This document shows positions 21,397-33,300 of a stretch of 64,000 bases of DNA, piece after piece (the stretch's first letter is position 1; each line of letters begins with the position of its first letter). The stretch is from Jaenimonas drosophilae (lineage: Eukaryota > Euglenozoa > Kinetoplastea > Trypanosomatida > Trypanosomatidae), in NCBI GenBank assembly GCA_030849065.1, contig JASAON010001655.1:62001-126000 (forward strand). Direction: 5' to 3'. Position numbers and translations under genes: made by a program. The notes under the pieces were generated by a model, which was not told where the DNA came from, did not search any database, and was given only the letters and a program-made list of their open reading frames with translations.

Positions 21397-24300
21397 ATGC
21401 CCCCACGACGGAGACCCGGAAGTGCATCATCTTCTGGGACCTCCCGATTTGAGGACGAGGTAGAGCAGGTTATCACAAAACACAAGGTTGGCTACCGCGG
21501 AAAGGAATGGGCTGACATCATCAGCCATTGCCCCGATGAGGTGAAGGATGCGTTTAGGCGATGCACTGCCGAAGCACTCCGTACCTCGGAGGAGAATGTC
21601 TTTGACATCTTCTTTCGTGCCACAGACTCCATGGTAGCCTACTGCTCAGTACGACATGGCAAGAACCGTAGCAAGGATGAGGTGAAGCACGCCATTGCAA
21701 CCTGCCCATACGCAGATTTGTGGAGCATCTACTTTGAGGAGTGCTGGAAGGTACCCCATCGTGACAAGTTCGCCGAGGATGAAGATGAGGAGGAGGCTGC
21801 GGAGGACACCGCGTCGGACCGCAGCTCATTTCGTAGCCGACGGTTTCGATACAACTTCCACGGACCATTCTGGGAGCGACTGCTGGCCGCACGCCGGGAG
21901 CAGTTGCTCGACGCGCTGCGAGTTGACGTCTCCACCTGCCTCACCATTCCCCCGGCCTATGTGGATGAGATCTCACTGAGCATGGTCGATGGCCATCTGC
22001 GTGCTGTGGTCTTCATTCAAGAGGGGTCATCTCTACGCCAGCGTGATGTTCGACGAGCGCTGCAGCTGTACAAGTACCCAGAGATGTGGGCCATTTACGA
22101 TGCCAATAAGTTCGCTCCTCCGGCCCCACTACCTGCTCCTGCGACCACGACGGGTGCTGCATCCCCAACCGCGGCGACCGCCGCCCCGGGTGCCACCCAG
22201 GCGTCCCCACTCCTCGGTGCCGCCGCCGACACCAACAACACCGCCGGCCCCTCATCTCCGCTCATTGGAAGCGCCAAGTTCGCCTCACCCGCTTCTCCCG
22301 TCTCCCACACCACACTCCCCACATCCGGACCTGCCGCCTTTGAAGGGCAGGGAAGAACTGCCCCCAAGACTCCAGAAGAGGTTGCAGCTGATGCGGCAAG
22401 CAGCGGGGCTGGTGGTGGGGCACCCTCCGCGTCCCCCGAGAGAGGGGAGGACGAAAGCGAGGATGACAAGGCAGAGGTGGCGGAGCTCAACAACTCCATG
22501 CACTCCGTCGAGGAAGGGACGAGCTACGTTGTGGTCTCCAGCCATCGGGTTCGATTCCATGGCAAGGAGTGGTACCAGGTGCTGCAGGCTAATCCAACCG
22601 CCCTGCTCAATGCCTACGTCCACGACGTGACCAAGGCCCTGTGTATACGTCGAGAGCGTATCTTTGGCGTCTCCTTCGCAACGGGAAGTTTGGTGTCAGA
22701 TGTGGTCATTGAGCACAGCAGCTCACTAACCAACCGGGAGATTGACAACACCTTGATGGCCTACCACTACCCACGCACCTGGGACCTGTACCACCAGATT
22801 GTGAATGCAGATTTCTGGAACGACTTTGAGAGCATTGCGACGTGCTCGCTGAGCGCAAACCCACAGCTACGTAGACTGGAGTGGGTTCGTCACGGCGTCT
22901 CCTTGCAGTTGATTCCGGAAAAGGTCAAGATGAAGCGCTATATTCGTGCCCCAGTGGCACGCACCAAGTTTGGACTGCTTAATTGGCAACCGAAGCAGAA
23001 GTTCTGGTCTGCTAGCAATAGGGCGAAGCGTGGGCAGAAGATGCCCATGGCCGTGGGCCCAAATGGAGAGCTCGTGCCGATGGACGTTGCCATGGGCCCT
23101 AACGGAAAGCTTGTTCCGGTTGGGGGTGATGGCTCCGCATCTTCTCGTGGTGGCATGATAGTAGGCGGGGGCGGTGGACCTCCATTCCTTATGGAAGACC
23201 TTCTCATTGAGGAGGAAGACGAGGAAGATGGTGCCCCATCGGCGTCGGGCCAGTTCAACGCGGAGGAAGAGAAGTCTGCCTCCCCACAGCGACGGACTGT
23301 CGGCTTTGGTGACAACGTCCCAACCAAAAAGGTGCCCCGACACATTGCACGCCTTCCTGGAGCAGCAGATGCCCTTCGTGCAGCACCAGACGATGATGAT
23401 GATGCCGATGACGGGGAAAACCACATGGAGCATAGCTATATGTCCAACTGCGACTCCGATGCGGATGACGATGGGTCAAATCGTGTAGATGCGGGTCTGG
23501 TACCTGATCAGTACAACTTCCCCCTTCAGTATAGCCCAGACCTCAACATGGCCCAGCACCGACTCCACTTCATGGCCGACAAGTGGCCCCTCGTCTACAA
23601 TCGCATGCCCACGAAACTCCGACGCGCCATTGCGGAAGACATTCTCGATGCCACCAACTTCCCCGTTCGCAGCCTCGAGTACCTCCGGCTGAGTCTCCAG
23701 TTTGACCGCATCACCGCCACCGTCCGCATCCGCACCGTCGTCCCTGGAAAGAAGGTCCACGCGATGCTCAAGAGGAGTGACTACCCCAAAACATGGGAGC
23801 TCTATAACCAGGTCACCGATGGGGTTGACTACGCCCTGGGCAGCGCACGTGGTGTGGTGAAGGTGGACCAAGACGTGGTGACGCGTCATCGTATTCGTCT
23901 CGAGGGCCGTGATTGGGATCTGGTGCTGCGCGACTCCATCCTCGCCCTGAACATCGCCATGCGCGTGGATATTGGCGCGGCCTGCTCCGTCCCGCCGCGG
24001 AATATCCAGCGTGTAAAATTCTGTTTGGGTAGCTTAGTTGCCGACTTCGATGTCCAGCACCACCCCGCCGTGAAGATGGAGTCCTGCCTGCGAGCCTGTG
24101 ACTTTGAGAACACGTGGGCACTTTACCGACCACGTCAAACTGCACCCAAGGTGGGACTGCCGATGCCAAAGGGCCACGACACACACGACTCCGACGCCGA
24201 CGACATGGACTACGTGCTGGAGCACAACGAGGCGGAGGAGAGCTTTCCCTCCTTCAGTGGCGGGGACACCGATGACGATGAGCGGGCCCCTGGCGACGAC

Positions 24301-27300
24301 GAGGATGAGCAGCTCCCTTTTGAGGTGCCCCCGGCACGAACCACGGGCTTCCCAACATCGTTGCAACACAGCGCATCCTCTCGGGTCGTGCCGAAGCCCG
24401 TCACAGAGGCGGGCGGTGGCGACAACACCGCAGATGCCCCTCCCACACAGGGTGGCAATCGCCTCTCCGCCAATCGGCCACGGCCCCTTACCCAATTGGC
24501 TGAGGAACATGGCGTGGCAGCGTCGCCCCCTGTTCATCCCCCCTCAGCTGCCCCAAGCGTCTCCTCGCGTGTGGCCATTCCTGGCGCATTGCCAATTGGC
24601 CCATCCACATCACGTCGTGTGCCGAAGCTCATGCCCGTCCTCCGTCGTCCTCCCTCACCACTTCCCCCACGACTCTGCGGGAGTGAACGAACCATCTCTC
24701 CCATCTCTCCACGTGAGTGGGTCGATGATGAGAGCTGGCCCTCCATGTACCACACCGAGAGTGACGAGGAACCGCTGTCCCGTGAGGGAACACCCGAGCT
24801 GCCGGAGCTACACTACGAGGAGGAACCCATCTTTCGTGAGGGTACCCCAGATCCAAACTCCGATGATGAAGAAGCCGAGGACCCGCGGGAGGAAGGAGAG
24901 GAAGGAGAAGAGTCGCAAACTCATTCATCGGATGACGATGATGATGGGGATGGCTATCTTGGACTGCCTCAGCTATATGCGGGCGACCACGCCGATCCAC
25001 GACTCTATGCTGCGGACCACAACGCACCACGGCTCCATGCCTCAGATCGTCGCGACCCGCGGCTTCATGCTGCCGACAGCGCTGCCCCTCATAGCTTGTA
25101 TAGCGGGGAGGACGATGCTTCCACAGATGAATCAGACTCCAGCGACGGTGACGACGACGACGACGACGTTGGGAATGAGGACCATGGAGCTGGCAGCGTG
25201 CCCCAAGACGCGGCATCAAACCAGGTGGATCCTGATTCCCCAGCAGCGCGCAGTGCGGGTGGTTCAGCAGGCCAGCCATCTTCCCAAGGCGGAGTATCGC
25301 CGACCTCGGCACAGGGGCTTCCAACGGGTGCCACACCGGCGGCAGGAGCTTCGAGCAAGACAACCCCAACCTCCAAGAAGAAGAAGAAGAGCAAGACCAA
25401 GAAGGAGAAGAAGAAGCGTGACGGACATGAACGGAAGCGGCGTGGTACCAAGAAGCCAAAGGAGCCCAAGGAACGCCAGCCTCGCCTATACAAGGGTACT
25501 CCGGTGCTCCTCATCAAGTCTCCCCCCGGCATGCTCGCCAAGATGGGCAGGAAGGATCGAGATGCCTTCGGTGCCATCATGCCGCGCGACCAACTGCTGG
25601 ACTACATCAACCCCGATGAAAGTTGGCCATCTACACTGTCCGCCGCGCTGGTCTCTCTCTTCCGCTCTGCCACGCCACAGGAGCCGCTGGCCCAACACCT
25701 ATCTGCCTCCCTGACCTCGTTGGGAGATCGCCATAGAGAAGGTTCAGCACAGCGCCTCATTGCCTCGGATGGTGCTCATCCGACCTCAGCCGATGGCTTG
25801 CCACTGGTGTCAAGCTCCGCGGGATATCCGCTGACGGCGGGCTCCGCCGTCCATCCGTTGACCGCATCTGCACTCGGCCGCGCCCTCACCGATTCTGCCG
25901 CGGCGGAGGAGGGAGAACCAAAGGAGACGGCAGAGCAACAGGCGGAGCGGGAGCAGCTGAAGGAGCACTTCGCCGAGCTGCCACCTCAGGAGGCACGCGC
26001 CCTAGTCCAGGAGATTGAGCAGAAGAAGCTCGAGGCACGCCAGGAGGAGGAGCGCGAGCGTCTCTTGGCAAACTTCTCCTCCTCCCCACAGAAGGCGGAC
26101 GGCCAACCACTCACAGCCAAGGATGAGGCGGCGGCACTGAAGCAGCTCCTCGCTGAGCAGCAGGAGGAACAACAGAAGCTGAAGGAGCAAATCTCAGCCG
26201 CACCCCTGCAGTCTCTCGTGGAGAACCTGACCCAGGCCCCACCTCTGCCAGTGCTGCGAGCCGAGAGCGTTCAGGATGCACGGGCAATCTGCCCCATCAA
26301 TGCCGATGAGAGCTGGCCATCCATCTTGTCCGACATGATCGTTGCCATGCTCACGGCCCACTCCGAGGAGGGCCCACACGCACTACTGTCTCCTCACTCT
26401 GGTGGAACACCCCTTCAGCTACGTGCCAACGAACAAGAAGATGCCCGTCATGCCCAACTTCTGGCCAGCGACCAGGCAGAGGCTCGACTTCTCGCCAGCG
26501 ACCAAGATGAGGCACGTCACCCAGCCCTCCAGGCTAGCGACCAAGCTGATGCGCGACACCCACAACTGCTCGCCACAGATAAATCAGATGCCCGGCCAAC
26601 GCAGCTTCTTGCCAGCGACCAGGCAGAGGCTCGACTACGTGCCAGCGACCAGTCCGACGCGCGCTATCCGCAGCTCCTTGCGAGCGATGGTGAATCGGTT
26701 CGCCGCGGTACGTCGCCCTCTCTGAGCCAGCAGCGCCAGAGGGATGCCATCTCTCAGTTTGGCCAGATGGGCCTCCGCGTGAGGGTCGATGAGGTACCCC
26801 TCGGAGACCGCGTCCGCGGGCAAGAGGTGGGCAGGTGGCGAACACCCGAGCTGTCCTCGGCGCTGTCCGAGGATGCTGGCCCATGGGCCTTCAACTGGCG
26901 CCAGCCTGTGGATGAGTCGTGGCCCCCAACCTTGTCCGACATCGTGGTGAGTGTGTTCCGTGATGAGACCCCAGACCGACCGGTTCTGCACATTGTGTAC
27001 CGCAGGAGTGTCTCCATGTCTGGTGTATCGCTCTCCTACTACGACGGCTCCTACTCCGACTTGGACCCTGAGGACGTCATTGAGTCCATCTACCCCGCGC
27101 GACGGGAGAGCTGGCCGTCCATTGGGGATTCGGTGCTGCAGCAGTTGTTCCGCGTGGGTACACCTGTGGAGCCAACGGAGGTGATGATGTTGTCCAAGAC
27201 GGCATCCTCCTTGAGATCCCTGGTTCGTGAAGGTACCCCGCAGATTCCCCTATCCGTGCTCTACGCCGCCGGTACGCCTCAGCATCCTCTGCCCTACCTG

Positions 27301-30300
27301 CATGAAGTGGGAACTCCCCAACACCCTCTACCTGTGCTCCGCGAGGTTGGCACCCCACAGTACGCGCTGCCCTTCCTGTATGAGGAAGGAACACCCATGC
27401 TGCCGGTTGGCACCCTTCGGGCTGAAGGTACCCCTCAGTTGCCATTGCCAATTCTTCATGCAGTGGGTACACCGCAGTACCCACTTCCTGTGCTGCGCGA
27501 GGCTGGTACCCCGCAACCACCGCTCTCGGTTCTGAGGGCCACTGGAACCCCACAGGAGGAGATCCCCTACCTGATGGCTGATGGGACTCCTATGCTACCA
27601 GTCGATCTGGAGGTGCTTCGAGCGGAAGGAACGCCGCAGCTCCCCATTCCTCATCTCTTCGCCGTTGGTGATGTGCAGCTTCCACGTCGTGGTCCGTTAG
27701 CCATGAGGGAATCGGAGAGCATGCCATCTGCTAGCGTGGCTCCTGAGACTCCTTTGCAGAAGCTGGATCGCGAGGGAACACCGGAATGCCGGATTCCTCA
27801 GTTGCGGTCCGTTGGAACGCCACAGCTGCCGACGAGGACGGCACAGGATCTGGCACGCCGCCTCACCTCGGAGGAACTCAGCGTGCAATCGATCAGCGAA
27901 TACGCTGAGACCCCACTCCGAATGCTGGCGCGCGAAGGAACACCTGAGGCCCTGATCCCACCCCTCCGTGAAGTTGGCACACCGCAGCTCCCCACCGCCA
28001 GCGACGGACGATTGCTTGGCTATGGCATGCACGGCACACAGGGCCGCGCATCGGAAAGTGTGTTGTCCTGCAGCCACATGTCAGCGGCTGGGGAGGAGCA
28101 GGTGCTTCCGCTCCTTCGAGAAGGTACACCCGATGGGGCCATACCCTACTTGCGAGAAGCGGGAACCCCGCAGCTTCCGCATCATCGGCGACCCATCTCA
28201 CTCCAACTCCACCACATCTCAGAGAGCATGCCATCCATGGGAGATCCGTCCTTTACTGAGTCTGCTCTCCAGACTCTGATTCGTGATGGCACTCCGTTTG
28301 ACGCACTTCCGTACCTCCACGCCGTTGGAACCCCGGAGCTTCCCTACCTGCGAACGAAGTTGTCCTTCCTTCGCGAGGTTGAAAGCCTGGCCAGTGTCAG
28401 CGGCGGCCTCGTCGCACGTTCTCGTTCCACCCTTGGCAGCCTTCATCGCGATGGAACCCCGGAGGACGCCATACCCTTCCTCCACGCCGTGGGGACGCCT
28501 GAACCGCCAACACTCCACGCCGCTGGATTGGCGGATAGAGACAGCATGGCCTCCGCCAGCGCCATTGAGAAGTCCCGCGTGGAGTCCATGCAACGAGAGG
28601 GCACACCCTGTGAAGCCATTCCGTACCTACGGGAGGAAGGAACACCAGAACCACCCTTCCACGGCGCTGGTGAGCTCATGGACCGAGACAGCATGGCCTC
28701 TGCGAGCGCTATCGAGAAGTCACGAGTAGCATCCATTTATCGTGAGGGTACACCAGACGAAGCTGTTCCGTACCTGCGAGAGGAAGGTACACCAGAGCCT
28801 CCAACACAACGTGCGGATGGGCTGGTGGCCAAGGACAGCATGGCGTCCGCAAGTGTGTTTGAGCAGACGCTAGTGTCGTCCCTGTTCCGCGAAGGAACGC
28901 CCTCTGTGGCTATACCTCACCTCACTGCATCAGGTACGCCAGTTCCATCATTCAAGCTCCCCGAGGCCCTTCTCTACGACGAAAGCATGCCCGCAACCAG
29001 CACCGTAAACGAAACCCCACTGACCACATTGGAGCGCGAGGGTACTGCGGAGATCCCAGTTCCTCCCTTGATGGTAGATGGTACCCCTCGTCTTCCGGTG
29101 CACCTGCTTAAGGCGTATCTGGGGGATGAGAGTATGCCCTCCATGAGTGCCAGGTCCCAGGCAACCACTGCGGTGTCTTTGCATGCTACTGGAACACCTG
29201 AGCTTCCAACCCACAGCGCCACACACCTTCAGGACCAGGAAAGTCTCACCTCCGCCAGTGCTGTTGATCCTTCAGCCGCTGAGGGAGATGTGGGTATCGT
29301 GCGTGATGGCACACCACAACTTCCTGCAGGGCATCCGTCTATGGTAGCTGCTGAAAGTGTGCAGTCCGCAAGTGTTGCCGGTTTCGGTGCTGAATCGCAT
29401 GAAGAGTTGAGCCGCGATGGTACTCCACAACTTGCCGTTCGTCATCCTGAGTCCATGGCCGCTGCTGAGAGTGTTCAGTCGGCTAGTGTTGCACCCGAGA
29501 CCCCACGTGAGCAGCTGGATAAGGAAGGTACTCCACAGCTACCCGAGAGACGTCGCGAAGGAATGGTCGGCAGTGAGAGCATGCAGTCCGCAAGCGCTGC
29601 TGCCGAGACTCCACGCGACATGCTGAACAGAGATGGCACACCAGAGCTTCCGATGAAGCGGCCCAGTACCATGTCAGCGAGTGAGAGCTTGCAGTCCGCA
29701 AGTGTTGCTGGTTACGGTGCTGAATCGCACGAGGAGTTGAATCGCGACGGTACTCCACAACTTCCTGTTCGTCATCCTGAGTCCATTGCCACTGCTGAGA
29801 GTGTTCAGTCGGCTAGTGTTGCACCCGAAACCCCACGTGAACAGCTGGATAAGGAAGGTACTCCAGAACTTCCAGAGAGACGCCCAGAAGGAATGGCTGG
29901 CAGTGAGAGCATGCAGTCTGCAAGCGCTGCTGCCGAGACTCCACGCGACATGCTGAACAGAGATGGCACACCAGAGCTTCCGATGAAGCGGCCTGATGCC
30001 ATGTCAGCAGGCGAGAGCTTGCAGTCCGCAAGTGTTGCCGGTTACGATGCTGAAGCACACGAGGAGTTGAACCGCGACGGTACTCCACAACTTCCCGTTC
30101 GTCATCCTGAGTCCATTGCCACTGCTGAGAGTGTTCAGTCGGCCAGTGTTGTACCCGAAACCCCACGTGAGCAGCTAGATACGGAAGGAACCCCAGAACT
30201 TCCAGAGAGACGCCCAGAAGGAATGGCTGGCAGTGAGAGCATGCAGTCTGCAAGTGCTGCTGCCGAGACTCCACGCGACATGCTGAACAGAGATGGCACA

Positions 30301-33300
30301 CCAGAGCTTCCGATGAAGCGGCCTGATGCCATGTCAGCAGGCGAGAGCTTGCAGTCCGCAAGTGTTGCCGGTTACGATGCTGAAGCACACGAGGAGTTGA
30401 ACCGCGACGGTACTCCACAACTTCCCGTTCGTCATCCTGAGTCCATTGCCACTGCTGAGAGTGTTCAGTCGGCCAGTGTTGTACCCGAAACCCCACGTGA
30501 GCAGCTAGATACGGAAGGAACCCCAGAACTTCCAGAGAGACGCCCAGAAGGAATGGCTGGCAGTGAGAGCATGCAGTCTGCAAGTGCTGCTGCCGAGACC
30601 CCACGCGACATGCTGAACAGAGATGGCACACCAGAGCTTCCGATGAAGCGGCCTGATGCCATGTCAGCAGGCGAGAGCTTGCAGTCCGCAAGTGTTGCCG
30701 GTTACGGTGCTGAATCGCATGAGGAGTTGAACCGCGATGGTACTCCACAGCTTCCCGTTCGTCATCCTGAGTCCATTGCCACTGCTGAGAGTGTGCAGTC
30801 GGCCAGTGTTGTACCCGAAACCCCACGTGAGCAGCTGGATAAGGAAGGTACTCCACAGCTACCCGAGAGACGTCGCGAAGGAATGGCCGGCAGTGAGAGC
30901 ATGCAGTCCATGAGTGTCGCCCCAGATACATCTCTACAAGGTATCGAGCGGCACGGCACACCGGCGCTACCTACTGCACATCTCGGCCCACACGCCGATG
31001 GCGAGAGCGTTCAGTCCGTGAGTGTCGGCCGGGAGACTTCCGTGCACACCCTCCACACCGATGGCACGCCCGAGCTCCCCATCAAGACGGGCCAGTTGAT
31101 GGACACCGATAGCATTCCCTCGTGGAGTCGTGGGCAGTCCTTGGCAATGGCACAACTCAACGCCGTTGGAACTCCAGAGATGCCCCACAAGAAGCCGCCC
31201 ACTCTCCACACCTTTGAGAGTGCGCCATCCCTGTCCACGAGTAGCATGGGTGGCTCTGGTGCCACACCTCTTGCGCGCGATGGTACCCCACAGGCTGCAG
31301 CCCAGGCCATGCGCCACCCCAGTGTCGCTGTCAGTGGATTGGAGCCTAGTGAGCATGGTGTGTCGCGAACGGGTACCCCAGCAGCGGGCCATTCCACGGT
31401 TCCACCTCTGGGAGCTGAAGCAAGCTTTATTTCGGCAGAGACGATTCCTCACGCGGAAGACCAACCCTTGGTGGTGACACCTCAAGCGGCCCACCTCACG
31501 GGTGAGCTGTGGCCCCTCGTGCAGGCCAAGTGTGGTCCAGCCCTGCGTGAGGCCTTCTTGAAGGATGTGCTCTCCGCTCTGGGTGCCAAACCAGAAGACG
31601 TGCTGAACTTGGCAACGACGACGTCCCCGGAGGGTTTGGACGGGAAGTTTCAGTTCTTCCACCCGGAGGCTGAGGGTGATGCCCAGGACCTCAACCGGAA
31701 ACTGGCCGCCCACAACTTCCCCGAGACGATGGCCTTGTACCGACAAGTTGCCGCGGGTCGTGTTCCTCCGCTGACGGATCGCTCCAGCTTCTCCTCCGCG
31801 GATGGCACCGGGAGGTCGCCCACGAAGCCGCTCGTAGTGACGCACCACCAACTCCATCTTCCCGGGATACGTTGGGCCGAGGTTGTGGGCCAGCGTCGGC
31901 CGCTGGTGGAACAAGCCTTCGTTGCCGATGTCTACCACGCCCTGGGCACCACCCCGCTTGACGTCACTCAGTTGAAGCTCAAGACTACCCCGCAAGGCCT
32001 TGTTGGTGAGTTCAACTACTGCCATCCAGAAGACGTGTCACCTGCACAAATTGAGAAAGAGCTCCAGCAGCATGGATTCCCGGCTACCTGGGCGCAATAT
32101 CCCAAGGAGGGCCAGCTCTTCAACCGCCATGTCGGATTTGTTGGTGACCGCTGGAAGGAGTTCTTCGCCGCCAACATGCATCCCTTTCTGGACGCCTTCA
32201 ACGCAGATGTGGAAGATGCCACCGGCTCACAGCCCAAGCTCATCAAGCAGATTGAGTGCGACCCAAGCAGAGGTGACGCCATTGTGGAGCTCGACTTCGC
32301 CCATGCCAATCCCGACATTTCGGATGCGGAGGTCAATCACTTGCTGCAGAACGCCCCATTTCACCGCGTGTGGGACATGTACCACGACTTCCTCATCCCC
32401 AAGAAGCCAGAGGCAGCGATGGAGCGAACCTACCACCGTGTTGGCTTCATGGGATTCGACTGGCGTGACGTCCACAGCGAGGTGGAGCTCCAGCGACTTC
32501 CAGAGGCTTTTGTGTCCGACCTCTGTGACGCCCTCCACATTACGCCGGAGCAGGTGCGCTTGGCGGAGTACACGCAGAGTGGGGAGATCATCATTGACTT
32601 CTACCTGACTCACTGGGACACCCAAAAGGAACACGAGATCGATAACGTTCTGGCCCAACATGAGTTCCCACGCGTGTGGGAGCTCTACCGTCGACCCAAG
32701 CTTCTTCCACTGCCCAACCAAGCTCCCTCAAAGCACCAGGGGCGTGGTGGGCCACCTGGACCTTCTCGGCCACTTCCAAGAGTCGCGGACCGCCCTCGTA
32801 GAGGATCAACTGACAATGCTCCGGTTGCACCAGCTGCCAAGAAATCAAAGCAGCCCAAAGAGAAGGTTGAACGGGCCTCTTCGCCTGTGGATTCTCTCCG
32901 CAAGCTCAGTCGTAGTCACCGCAAGTCTGCCGGAGGAAGACACCCAGACACCGACGGGCATCATGCGCCGGATTCTGGATCCACACGAGGTGACTTGTCG
33001 CCGCGCACGGATGATTCTGGTGACAGCCACCGTCCTCCGCGTTCCTCCAGCGCAGTGGATGCACATACACGAGCACCGCGGGGCCGATCGGTAAACCGAG
33101 CTTCATCACCGGTCACAGAGCTGGCGAAGCGCAGTGGAAAGATGAAGGATACCAACGGGCCCAATGGTGGCCGCAATGACCCCAACGACAGTAGACATGG
33201 TCCCACAGGAGGGAAGCAAAAGGGGCATCCCAAGGACGAGGCTCCGCAAGCACCACGTCGAGGATCTACGCATCGAGCTACTTCTCCGATTCCGGAGGAG

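Noticed and set aside
29340..30900. Regular repeats that could suggest a CRISPR array or satellite
   Set aside because: The repeats are in frame, encode protein, and have no unique spacers.
29813..30961. Long antisense ORFs under gene 3 and the other giant genes
   Set aside because: They mirror the repeat structure of the sense strand and arise from high G/C at third positions. None has its own signals or a recognisable domain.
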